From Candidatus Eiseniibacteriota bacterium (GTDB lineage Bacteria; Orphanbacterota; Orphanbacteria; Orphanbacterales; Orphanbacteraceae): DNA of 29,635 bases. The notes beneath the pieces were generated by a model. It was not told where the DNA came from, searched no databases, and saw only the letters and a program-made list of their open reading frames with translations. A program made the position numbers and the translations under genes. The DNA is taken from positions 1 to 29,635 of the forward strand of contig JAJRWB010000020.1 of assembly GCA_024276995.1 (NCBI GenBank). Reading direction: 5' to 3'. Positions 13,613-23,000 of this stretch are shown here, piece after piece; position 1 is the stretch's first letter, and each line of letters opens with the position of its first letter.

Positions 13613-14452
13613 CTAGCGAACGAGGTAGACCTTGCGGGTAATCGTCCGGCCGGGGGCGTTCAACCTGTAGAAGTAAACCCCCGACACCACTTCTCTGCCC
13701 CGGGAATCCCTTCCGTCCCAGGTGATCTCGAAACTGCGCCCCGTCGGCCGTCCGGCGAGCGCCCTGAGAAGCCTTCCCCGAACATCGTAAATCGCCAGCA
13801 CCGACCTTTCTTCCCCGGCGGGACGGCCGAGCAGGACGGAACTCGCGCCGCGCGTGGGATTCGGGTAGGGCTTCCCGAGCTTCCATTCGCCGTCGATAAG
13901 GTCCGTTCCCCGCCCAATGCCGGTCGGGTCCCCCACATAGACCCCGCCGTTTTCCCAGGCGAGTGTGTCGAGGGGGAATCTCCGGATATTCTTGACGTTG
14001 ACCTCGACAAAGGAGAGGGGGGAGTATCCGCGCGCGATCGAATGGAACGTCAGGCGGGTCAGTTCACCGGGAGGAAGGACGTAGCTCATCGCGGGAAAGA
14101 TGACATCGAAGACCTGGTGCGTCCCCGAACTCTCCTCCCGGGTGAAGAACCACGTGTCGTCCGACTCGTAGGTATGCAGGTAGAGAGATCCTTCCACCGC
14201 CTGGACGAACTCGATCACCGACGGATCGAATTGAACATAGACCTGGTAGTTGGAAATCGTATCCACACCGCTGATCCACACTTGAACATCGAAGTCCTGG
14301 TTCGGGGCAACGACGGTTACGCTCGGCTGAAAAGCGGCCAGGGGTACGGCGCCGGCCGACCGGGGGAGAAAGAACAAGAGCAGAAGGATCGGCACCGACA
14401 GGGAACGTGGAAACCCGGCCCCCGGGCGATGATTTGTGCGAGTACTTTTCAT
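13613..14452 (-). CDS. Small secreted cohesin-like protein with FlgD-like sorting tail (third copy)
   Basis: The 279-aa product has a signal peptide (about residues 1-35, ending SAGA). A cohesin-like beta domain (about 40-175) carries VTVVAPNQDFDVQVWISGVD, NYQVYVQFDPSVIEFVQAVE and PPGELTRLTF. A C-terminal FlgD-Ig/type-A sorting-like module (about 190-279) starts PYPNPTRG, contains IYDVRGRLLRALAG and ITWDGRDSRG, and ends in Leu-Val-Arg. It is a clear paralogue of the proteins at 19100-19948 and 25357-26175. Cohesins bind dockerins; the large neighbouring proteins carry dockerin-like regions, so these small proteins could be cell-surface receptors or scaffold subunits. ATG 14452 follows GGGGGA. 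It is the last gene of the unit; stop is TAG. Confidence 0.85.
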   Translation of the reverse strand: MKSTRTNHRPGAGFPRSLSVPILLLLFFLPRSAGAVPLAAFQPSVTVVAPNQDFDVQVWISGVDTISNYQVYVQFDPSVIEFVQAVEGSLYLHTYESDDTWFFTREESSGTHQVFDVIFPAMSYVLPPGELTRLTFHSIARGYSPLSFVEVNVKNIRRFPLDTLAWENGGVYVGDPTGIGRGTDLIDGEWKLGKPYPNPTRGASSVLLGRPAGEERSVLAIYDVRGRLLRALAGRPTGRSFEITWDGRDSRGREVVSGVYFYRLNAPGRTITRKVYLVR

Positions 14453-14486
14453 GTGTATCCCCCGTCGCCGGTTTCATTGGTTGCCG

Positions 14487-14511
14487 GGGCGGGGGGAAGC
14501 GCCCCCCGCCC
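14487..14511 (-). promoter_or_regulatory. Strong intercistronic hairpin after the 1482-aa gene
   Basis: A perfect 10-bp all-GC stem (GGGCGGGGGG/CCCCCCGCCC) with a 5-base loop starts 15 bases after the giant gene's stop and before the next small gene. No T-run follows on the minus strand, so it is more likely an mRNA-stability or partial-termination element than a full terminator. Confidence 0.6.
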
Positions 14512-14525
14512 ACTTTAATCTCAAT

Positions 14526-17500
14526 CTATTTTATCATAATGATCTTGGCGGTGGATCGGTATTCTCCGGCCCTCATCCGGACGAAATACGCGCCTGTTCC
14601 GGCCTGCCGGCCGTTGTTGTCCGCCCCGTTCCAAGCTTCGGCGTAACTCCCCGCTTCCCGGCTTCGATCGACGAGGGTGCGGACGAGACGGCCGTTGGTA
14701 TCGAACACCTCGATCAGCACCCGCTCCGCCCGTTTCAGTTCGTACCGAACCGTGGTGGTCGGGTTGAACGGATTGGGCCATGCGCCTGAAAGCCGGGTCA
14801 CCGACGGGATCGTCCCGTCCGCGACGTCATACGCCAACTCGGTGGTGCCCATGCGGATCTCGTCGTTGGCGACTCCCCGGGCCGTCACTTCGTCGAACCG
14901 AACCGTCAGGTCGCCCTTGTCCAGGATCCTGAATTGAAGCGTGGCCACCTCGCCGGAACCATGAATCGTCTCGTCCCGTCCGAGGACGGCGAAGTCGATG
15001 CCGATTTCGCCCGGCACGACTTCCTTTCCCCAGAAGAAGGCGAATGCGTTGTCGGTGCCCATCGCCCGGTTCGGCGTGATGCCGATCAGCTCCAGGTTCT
15101 CCCGGCTATAGCTCAGACGCATGGAGGCGCCCTTCACCTCGTCGTCGTTTCCGCTCAACACGACGTTCACCGCAAACACCTGCCCCACGCCCGCCGGGGC
15201 CTCGGGGGAGAGGAGCGAGAGTGCCGGGATTCCCGCCTTGGCGGCATCGCCCGCCAGCCGCACGCGGGGACCCTTGCAGGCGGAACAGACCACGTTGAAA
15301 TTCATCGCGAAGATGATGAGATCCTCGAAATCGACGATATCGTCCGGTCCCGGGATTCCCAGCCGGCTTCCATCGTCCGTGGGACCGACATCGCATTCGT
15401 TCTGCGGCCACGGAGGCGTGGATATGGTATACGCGGCGCTCAGTACGCTGATATCGTCGAAGTCGACGTCGCCGTCATAGTCGCCGCCGCCCGGTCCCGT
15501 ATCGGCGTCCACGTCGCCGAGCCAGTAATTCGTGGAGCGATCCTGCGCGCTCGACGCCGCGGGGCCGTAATTCAAGGCCTGATCGAAGGCGAAGGCGGTG
15601 TAGTAGTAGATATCGCGGGCGACGATGTTGTGGTCGTCTCCCGTCGGCACGCCGAGCTGATTCGACGCTTCGCCGTCGCCGGCGTTTTCGTCGGCGGGAT
15701 ACGCTCCCAGGACCGCGTATTCGGGGTAATCCACACCGCCGTCATAGCGGACCACCACGCCGTAGGGGTAAAGATCCAGTCCAGACGGATCGTCCCACGA
15801 CAGGGCCACGCGCTCATGGTGCGTCGCCGCCGCGAAGCCGGTGATCGCGCCGGGCGGCGTGTTGTCCGCGATGATCGCATCGCTTCCGGACGCCGTGTTG
15901 CCCACGCCGTCGATGACCGTCACGGTCACGTTCTTCGAACCATCGGACGTGAGCGTTACGTTCTGCAAAGCCACGGTCCATGTGGCCACGTTGGCGGCGT
16001 AGCTTTCCGCCTGAACCGCCGCACCGCCGGCGGCGAGCAGCGCCGAGAGATCGGCCGTGATGTCGGACGCTCCAAGAGGACCGTCGTCCGTGACGGTGGC
16101 GGTCAGTTTCAGATTGTCGGTGTCCTTCGCGTAATCGTCGGTATGGGCGAGCGTCAGGTTCTCGATCAGAACGTTCGTCACCACCGGATCGGAGACATCG
16201 ACCACCAGCAGACCATCATCGGCCTCGAACCCGCTCAGCGGACCGTTCGCGCTGTCCCGAACCGCGACCACCGTGAGATCGACCGGGCTCGTCCCCTGGG
16301 AGAGACCGGTGAAGGTGATACTGAACATCGTGCCGGGACCACTCACGCCCGATTGCGCTCCTAGAAGGGCGCAGTCGACGGTGATTTCGTCGGCGCCGCT
16401 TGAATACGTGAAAAAGCGGGTCGAAGCCTGGTCGGAAAGGAGCGACCCTTCCACCACGCTTCCCGGAACGGTGCTCGCGATCGTGCCGTCCCATGAGAAT
16501 TTCAGCGAGTAACCGTAGAGGAGACCGCTCCCGCCGCCGAGGTACTTCACGTCCACCGTCTTTACCGGGGACGCAACGGAAAGCGTCTCCGGATCGGCGA
16601 CCACGATGATGTTCCCCGTGAACCACGGATCGTAGTCGATGTTGTCGCTTACCGCGTTACCGAGGCCGCCCGGGTTGTAAAGCCCGCCGCTTCCCGTGTC
16701 ATCGCTGTTGTCGAGAGGACCGGCGGCGTCGCCCCACCAGTTTGACTCGGCCATCAGCGGTCCCCCGATCGCGCTGCTTGTTGCCGATCCCGCGGGGGCA
16801 TCGCTGATCCATGCACCGAACGTGCTGTTCCCACTGATCGTATTGTTGTAAATCGAACCGGAAGGCACGTAGCACGCCATGTTGACATCGACAGCCACAT
16901 ACCCGGGAATATAGATTCCCTCGTTGTTCCCGGTGATCACGTTGTCATGGATATCCACGGTCCATGGAGTGACGCTCCATGCCTGGAGACCCTGGCCTTC
17001 GTCACCCTGCGCCGGAACGCCGGTGATCGTGTTATCGAACACGGTGAGGTCGGAAACATTGTTGACTTCGATGCCGGCCCAGATCCAGCCACCGCCGCCG
17101 GAGTTATCCACCCAGCCGGTCATCGTGTTCCCGCTGATCACGGCACTTGCGGTCGGCTCGTCCAGCTTCCCGCGGAATGCGATCGAACCGCCGAGCCCGG
17201 TTACCGTGTTATTCGTGAACACCACGGACGTCAGGGCGACACCCGGATAGTTGCTGCTTCCGGTATTGTCGATAACATACCAGGAGCGGAAATCCCTGAT
17301 CGTGTTGTTGTCCCAGGTCCATGTGCCCGCCACGCGACCCGTGCGGCCGTAGAAGCAGTAGCGATTCGTCGCTTCTCCGTCGAGCACACAATTCCGGAGC
17401 GTAATGTCGGTCACGACGCCGCCGGGGATCATGTCGATCACCGAGTTGTGGCCCCCCGCGGGAGAATCGCCGGTCAGCGTGAAGCCATCGATGGTAACGC

Positions 17501-18974
17501 CTGTGAACGTTCCCGACCCGAAGACGATTCCGCCGGAAAGAAACGTGCTCGACGCACCCGACCCGAGGAGGGTGAGGCCTTGGTTGATGAGCAGCGACGC
17601 CGGATACGTCCCCGGCGCCACGTTCACCGTGCTGCCGGTCACCGCATCGATCCCCTCCTGAACCGTGGCGAAGGCGGTGTAGCCCCATACATAGTTCGTG
17701 CCGTTGGCGGTGTTGTACAGATCCACGTCCGCCTGGCCGGTGAAATCGTCGTCCACCACCACATCGGTCACGTCGTTGGTGGTGAAGTAGAGACCGGAAG
17801 AGTTTTCACCTGCGATCTCGGGGTAATGGTTGCCGGAACTGTAGACCCATCCCCCGCTCGGATCCTGTGTCGCACCGGTCCAGTATCCCATCCGGTTGAT
17901 TTCGTCCTGATACGTCGCCTGGCCGAGGTTCCCCAGCGTCATCATCGCGTACGCCGTCGACTGCCAGTCTTCGTCGTCCGTGTTGGCGCCATAGCTGAAG
18001 CTGATCGCGCCCGTCGAGAATTGGCCGGCAAGGAGCCTCGATACGAGGCCGGGAATCTCGGAAGCGTACTTGTCGGCCGCGGCGAAACCGTCGATCAGCC
18101 CCGTGATACCGAGGTTGTACCACCAGAAGTTCTTGTCGGTGTACGTCGGATCCCACCCGGCGTCGGCGACGACGTCGAACAGGCCGGGATTACCGTTGAA
18201 CGAATCCTCCCAGAGCGTGTCCGCCACGGCATCCGCATCGGTATCGTACCCGTTCCCCGGATAGAGGGCGTCGAGCATGGCCGCCGCGCGGGCCCATACG
18301 CCGATATCCCAGCCGATGATACCGTTCGGATAGCCCTGCGTGACGCCGCGGACATCACGAATGTAGGCCGCGAGCGCGCCGGCCGAACCGTAAGTCAGGA
18401 TGCGGCCGTCATATTTCGCCCTCGCCGAATCCCGATACGTCGTCCCGCTCACGCCGGGCAGCGCGTTGTAAAGCATCAGAAAAACGAGGTCCGCCCCCGA
18501 TCGGATTCCCGCATCGGCGGCCATGGCGTTCGCGGCGTCGGTCATGGCGGTGAAGAGAGAAGCATCGCCCGACTCGAGGTACGCATAGTAGATTCCCAGC
18601 GCCGATACGCCGTAGATATTCGGCGGACTCGCGCCGGTAGTGTGGAAGAACGGCTGGGCGGGAGTGTTCACCACCCAGTCCCATCCGCCGTCATCGGGAT
18701 CATCGGGCGTTTCGTCAACGCCGTTTACACCGTTCCCGGCATTGTCGTCCGTAACATCCGCCTGCATCTGTCGCAGGTAGCCGGCGCCCGCCTGAAGACT
18801 CGCATCGAAATCGACAGGATCGCCCAGGGCGTTGAGCGGCAGCCGGATCTCCTCCGGCCCCCCCGGAACCGCCTGGGACGGCGCGACCCTCTCGTCCACC
18901 GGCGCCACCGGCGAAGCGAGCGCCATGCCCGCACAGATCGCCGTTGCGACGATCAGCGTCAATGATTTTCTCAT
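14526..18974 (-). CDS. Giant secreted protein: alpha/alpha-toroid-like, beta-helix, cohesin-, dockerin-like and sorting domains
   Basis: The 1482-aa product begins with a signal peptide (1-20, MALA/SP). Residues about 55-390 are helical and Trp/Gly-rich with repeats ending DPSGGWVYSSGNHYPEI, resembling the alpha/alpha-toroid of terpene-cyclase-like or polysaccharide lyase-like proteins. A right-handed parallel beta-helix follows (about 430-785, opening with VQEGIDAVTGSTVNVAPGTY). Next come a cohesin-like domain (793-925), an Ig-like domain (930-1037), a fibronectin-III-like domain (1040-1140) and a dockerin-like region (1150-1230, NYWLGDVDAD ... GDYDGDVDFDD ... DIVDFEDLIIFAMNF). A second cohesin-like domain (1250-1380) and the FlgD-like sorting tail (1395-1482, PNPFNPTTTVRYEL, final IIMIK) close the protein. 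ATG 18974 follows GGAGGAAG. The C-terminal 700 residues are paralogous to the 1749-aa protein. Substrate unknown; carbohydrate binding or cleavage is a guess. Confidence 0.88.
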   Translation of the reverse strand: MRKSLTLIVATAICAGMALASPVAPVDERVAPSQAVPGGPEEIRLPLNALGDPVDFDASLQAGAGYLRQMQADVTDDNAGNGVNGVDETPDDPDDGGWDWVVNTPAQPFFHTTGASPPNIYGVSALGIYYAYLESGDASLFTAMTDAANAMAADAGIRSGADLVFLMLYNALPGVSGTTYRDSARAKYDGRILTYGSAGALAAYIRDVRGVTQGYPNGIIGWDIGVWARAAAMLDALYPGNGYDTDADAVADTLWEDSFNGNPGLFDVVADAGWDPTYTDKNFWWYNLGITGLIDGFAAADKYASEIPGLVSRLLAGQFSTGAISFSYGANTDDEDWQSTAYAMMTLGNLGQATYQDEINRMGYWTGATQDPSGGWVYSSGNHYPEIAGENSSGLYFTTNDVTDVVVDDDFTGQADVDLYNTANGTNYVWGYTAFATVQEGIDAVTGSTVNVAPGTYPASLLINQGLTLLGSGASSTFLSGGIVFGSGTFTGVTIDGFTLTGDSPAGGHNSVIDMIPGGVVTDITLRNCVLDGEATNRYCFYGRTGRVAGTWTWDNNTIRDFRSWYVIDNTGSSNYPGVALTSVVFTNNTVTGLGGSIAFRGKLDEPTASAVISGNTMTGWVDNSGGGGWIWAGIEVNNVSDLTVFDNTITGVPAQGDEGQGLQAWSVTPWTVDIHDNVITGNNEGIYIPGYVAVDVNMACYVPSGSIYNNTISGNSTFGAWISDAPAGSATSSAIGGPLMAESNWWGDAAGPLDNSDDTGSGGLYNPGGLGNAVSDNIDYDPWFTGNIIVVADPETLSVASPVKTVDVKYLGGGSGLLYGYSLKFSWDGTIASTVPGSVVEGSLLSDQASTRFFTYSSGADEITVDCALLGAQSGVSGPGTMFSITFTGLSQGTSPVDLTVVAVRDSANGPLSGFEADDGLLVVDVSDPVVTNVLIENLTLAHTDDYAKDTDNLKLTATVTDDGPLGASDITADLSALLAAGGAAVQAESYAANVATWTVALQNVTLTSDGSKNVTVTVIDGVGNTASGSDAIIADNTPPGAITGFAAATHHERVALSWDDPSGLDLYPYGVVVRYDGGVDYPEYAVLGAYPADENAGDGEASNQLGVPTGDDHNIVARDIYYYTAFAFDQALNYGPAASSAQDRSTNYWLGDVDADTGPGGGDYDGDVDFDDISVLSAAYTISTPPWPQNECDVGPTDDGSRLGIPGPDDIVDFEDLIIFAMNFNVVCSACKGPRVRLAGDAAKAGIPALSLLSPEAPAGVGQVFAVNVVLSGNDDEVKGASMRLSYSRENLELIGITPNRAMGTDNAFAFFWGKEVVPGEIGIDFAVLGRDETIHGSGEVATLQFRILDKGDLTVRFDEVTARGVANDEIRMGTTELAYDVADGTIPSVTRLSGAWPNPFNPTTTVRYELKRAERVLIEVFDTNGRLVRTLVDRSREAGSYAEAWNGADNNGRQAGTGAYFVRMRAGEYRSTAKIIMIK

Positions 18975-19099
18975 GACGTTCTTCCTCCATCTGCTTGTGG
19001 GAGCTGTTTACGGATGCCGGGAAGGCGGTCCGTTCGAAGAGATCGTTATCAAGTCGCTTGTTTCTCCTCCTTCGCCGCCTGTTGCGGACACGGCGCGAA

Positions 19100-19948
19100 T
19101 CAGCGAACCACGATCACTTTCCGCGAGATCGATTCGCCGGCGGTCTCGAGCCGGAAAAAATAGACCCCCGGTGAAACCTCCGCGCCCTTGTCATCTCTTC
19201 CGTCCCAGAACAGCTCTGACGCCGCGGCGATCGGCACGCTCTCCAGGTTCCGAACAAGCCGTCCCGAAAGATCGAACACGCCGAACACGAAAGAACCGGA
19301 CAGATCCGACGGCAGACGGCGGAAAGTGATCCGTGACTCTCCCCGGGCCGGGTTCGGACGGGGATTCCCCAGCACCCAACCGCGATCGATCACCGTTCCG
19401 CCGGGAATCCCCGTGGACGCCGAGCCCACGGCGATGGTTCCGTCGGCGGTCTTGGTATCGGGAAGGGAGTCGCGGTTGATGTCCGCCACGAGCGGGACGG
19501 CGATGAAATGAAGAGGGGAAATGCCGTCCGCCAGAGCCCGGAAGCGGACTGTCGCGAGTTCTCCGGGGGGCAGAATGAAACTGAGCGCGGGGAAGATCAC
19601 GTCGTAAACTTCCACCGTGCCCGGAGATGATTCGAGGTACCCGAACCACGTCTGGTTGCCTGTCGATGTGTAGAGCGACCCTTCGAGGGCCGTCTGGAAT
19701 TCGATCACCGCGGGGTCGTACTCGAAGATCACATGGAACGTGGAGACCGTGTCCACCCCCGCATCGATTCCGATTACGACGTCGAACACGTTCGCCGGAT
19801 CGACAAGAGTGACCCGCGGTTCGAAGGAGACTAGAGCACCCGCCGGGGAGGGCGATGCCCGCAGAAGGGCGAGGCCGAGTAAGAGCACGATAATCCCCGC
19901 CCGGACGGCCGGTTCCCTTGTCGCGATTCCTCCGATCAAACCGGGCAT
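19100..19948 (-). CDS. Small secreted cohesin-like protein with FlgD-like sorting tail (second copy)
   Basis: From ATG 19948 the product is 282 aa: a signal peptide (hydrophobic core GIIVLLLGLALL, then SPAGA), a cohesin-like domain (about residues 40-170, with VFDVVIGIDAGVDTVSTFHV, FEYDPAVIEFQTALEGSLYT and PPGELATVRFRAL) and a sorting-like module (about 190-282, PRPNPARG, VFDLSGRLVRNL, LFWDGRDDKG, final VIVVR). I prefer 19948 over the upstream ATG at 20005, which overlaps the previous stop by one base. The former has a GGAG site at 6-7 bases, gives a proper signal peptide, and leaves the strong hairpin at 19965-19994 as non-coding. Stop is TGA. It is followed after 125 bases by the 1482-aa gene. 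Confidence 0.82.
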   Translation of the reverse strand: MPGLIGGIATREPAVRAGIIVLLLGLALLRASPSPAGALVSFEPRVTLVDPANVFDVVIGIDAGVDTVSTFHVIFEYDPAVIEFQTALEGSLYTSTGNQTWFGYLESSPGTVEVYDVIFPALSFILPPGELATVRFRALADGISPLHFIAVPLVADINRDSLPDTKTADGTIAVGSASTGIPGGTVIDRGWVLGNPRPNPARGESRITFRRLPSDLSGSFVFGVFDLSGRLVRNLESVPIAAASELFWDGRDDKGAEVSPGVYFFRLETAGESISRKVIVVR

Positions 19949-19964
19949 TCGAAACTCCGTAAGC

Positions 19965-19994
19965 GGCCTCCGGCGATCTTCACCGCCGGAGGCC
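19965..19994 (-). promoter_or_regulatory. Strong intercistronic hairpin after the 1749-aa gene
   Basis: A perfect 11-bp stem (GGCCTCCGGCG and its complement) with an 8-base loop begins 10 bases after the TAA of the giant gene. It sits immediately upstream of the ribosome site of the next gene and has no T-run. It mirrors the hairpin at 14487-14511 in placement. Confidence 0.65.
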
Positions 19995-20004
19995 GTAATC
20001 GACA

Positions 20005-23000
20005 TTACTTCAACAACACGACCCGGGCGGTGCGACTGTAGGTGCCCGCCTCCATCCTGAGGAGATAGACGCCACTGCCGCTCGCCCGGCCGTCATTGTC
20101 ACGACCGTCCCACGAATCGGCGTAACGACCCGCCGGGCGCTGCTCGTCCACCAGGTTTCGCACGAGACGTCCCCCGACATCGTAGATGCCGATGGTTACA
20201 TGCTGTGACGCGCTCAACTCGAAGTGGATCGCCGTCGTCGGGTTGAACGGGTTCGGCACGGCACCGACAAGACGGGTCACCGACGGAACCGTGCCGCCGT
20301 TCGACAGCGCCAGGCCGGTTACGGTAACGGTGAGGTCTTCGTTCCCCACGCCGCGAAGGCGCACATCACCGAAACGGAGATCGATATGGTCCCCGGTGCC
20401 GGCCGCCCGGAACGTGAGCACGGCGATCTCGCCCGATCCATGGATCGTCCGCTCCATGCCGAGGGCGGAAAGGTCGACCCTCGCGTCTCCCCGTGAGACC
20501 CGGTCGCCCATGAAGAAGGAACCGCCTCCCGCCAGCGCATCGCTCGGACGGGCACCGACGAACTCGAGGGTATTCTCATCGAAGAGCACTTCCACACTCG
20601 CCCCCTTCACCTCGTCCACGTTCCCGTCCAGGATCAGGCTCGCCGTGAAGAATCCCTCGTCGTCGAGACTCCCTTCGAGCCGGAGCGTCGGAGAAGCGGC
20701 CTCCGTCTTCCCCGCCAGAATCACCTGGGGCGTTCTCTTGCCCGCAGGGCCGACGACGCCGTAATTCATCGCGAAGATGATCAGATCCTCGAAGTCGACC
20801 ACGTCATCGGGAAGGGGAAGCCCCGTGCGGCTGAAATCATCGGTGGGACCCACATCACAACTGTTATCCCAGCTACCGCCTCCCTCGGTCTGCCAGTAGG
20901 TGGCCGAAAGAGTGCTGATATCCCCCACCCAGACCAGGCCGTCGGAACCGGTCACGTCGCCGAGCCAGTAGTTCGTTGTGCGATCGCCCTGGGCGAACGC
21001 GGCGGGAATGTTTCCGGTCGGTAACGTGCCGCCCGTCCAGTTGCCCGCGCAGTCGTGAGCGAATGCGTGATAGAAGTAGATCGAACGGTCGGTCAGCGAA
21101 TCGACGAAAGCCTCCGCCGTTCCCGAGTAGACCACCGTCCCGTCCGCCGGGTTCGCCGGATACCCGGCCGCCGCCTGCAGGGCGGGCAACGAGTAGTAGT
21201 CGGGATAGCTGAACGGACTTGCCGCGCTCCACGCCTTCCGCACGACGACCACATGGTCGAAGTCGCCCCCCGGATTCGTCCAGGAGAGGTGGGTCTTGCC
21301 GTTCCCCGTGGTCGCGGTGAAGCCGCTGACCGGCGAGGGCGGCGTCGTATCCTTGATGAAATCCCACGAAACGGCGGCGCTCACGTTTCCAAAATCATCG
21401 GTGCAGTAGAGATTCACCGTGTGGGTGCCCTCACTGAGAGCGCCGAACCCGGGCAGTGTCCACGCCGCGTTCAACCACGTCGACCCCGCAAGGTTCGTGA
21501 AGAGCCCGGCATCCGACTGCCATCCCCCTCCATCGTAGTTGTAGAAGGCGTCGTCCAGGTCACCGCACACCGCGTCCGCCGAAAGATCGAGGCTCGGCGC
21601 GGAGGCCTGGCAGAGGCTGTCGGGCCACGGGTTACTCACCGTGATCGTCGGAAGCCCCGGGTCGACATAGAGGAGGCCGTCGTCCTCGAAGAAACCGCCG
21701 AGAGGCTGGTTGCTGTTATCCCTCACCGCGTTGATCGTCACGTCGATAACACTCGTATCGCATGCAAGCCCGGTGAACGCGATCGTGAAGAGCGTCCCCG
21801 GCCCGGTAACACCCGGCTGCGCCCCGAGAAGCGCCGCGTTCACGGTGATCGAGTTGCCCCCCTGCTGCTTGAAGAACTGCGCCGATCCCTGGTCGCTGAG
21901 CAGATCCCCCTCGATCACCTGCGCCGCGCTCGTGGTAACGGCCGCACCGTCCCAGGAGAAAGAGATGTTGTAGCCGTACATCAGGCCGCCGCCGCCGCCG
22001 AGATAGTCGACCGAAACGGTCTTCGTCGGATTCGTCATCGTAAGTGTCTCCGGATCGGGCACGATAATGATGTTCCCCGTGTACCAGGGATCGAAAAGGA
22101 CGTCATCCGTCACGCCGACCCCCAGTCCGGACGGGTTCGCCAGCGGATGGAGCGGACCGCTCGGATCGCCCCACCAGTTGCTGCGGGCGTCGACGAGGAT
22201 GCCCGTCACATTCCGAATGCCGTAACCGTCGGTGCCGCTCGGCCCGAGATTCGTAAAACTGTTCGTCCTGATGAGAACGGAGGCGGCGGAAGCGTTGTCT
22301 TCCACCTGGATCGCCGCCGCATCCGACGGAGTCTTGTGATCGAGAAGATTGCCGATCACGTTCCCCTGGACGAGCGCATCGGGGGTATTCCCTTCCAAGC
22401 CGATGCCGTGCGACCAGAGCCCGTCGAGATCATCGATGACATTGTTCAAGATCTGCGGCGCCACGGTCCGACCGGTCACTCCCGTTCCGTGGTTGATCAG
22501 GATCCCGTATGCTCCGTGTCCCACGGGCCAGGCGCTCGTATCCCCCAGGACGTGGGAGATACTGTTGTCCTGGATCAGAAGGCCGGTGATCGGTTCCGAC
22601 CCGGAAGACCAGCCGACGGAGATCGCCGACACGCTCTTGTTCGCGCCTCCCGTGATGTTGCTGATCTCGTTTCTCTCGATCGTGACATCCGCCACGGGTG
22701 AGGCCGAAGAGACGATGGTGATCGCGTGAATCGCGAGACCCGCGGTGCCGTTCCCGACGCTGGTCAGCACGTTGTCGCGGATCGCGATCGTGCTGCGATC
22801 GGCGGCGTAGATCGCGCTCGATCCGGTCGGATTCGTGATCGTGAACCCGGAGATCGTGACGCTGTCGCTGTTCAGCGTCACCGCGGACCCGCCCGCACCG
22901 GCGAGGGTCGTGCTTCCGGCGCCCGCTCCCACGAGATCGACCGCCTTCGTGGCGACGATGTTGCCGGGATACGTTCCGGCCGCCACATTCACCGTGCTGC

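Noticed and set aside
16947-18965. 672-codon plus-strand frame opposite the 1482-aa gene, and a 548-codon frame at 21055-22701
   Set aside because: Arg/Val/His-rich without domains or signal peptide. The minus-strand proteins have signal peptides, domains and proper ends.
19949-20005. Start of the second small cohesin gene at ATG 20005
   Set aside because: The added 19 residues are charged and encoded by a perfect hairpin, and the ATG overlaps the previous stop without its own ribosome site; ATG 19948 has a GGAG site and a normal signal peptide.
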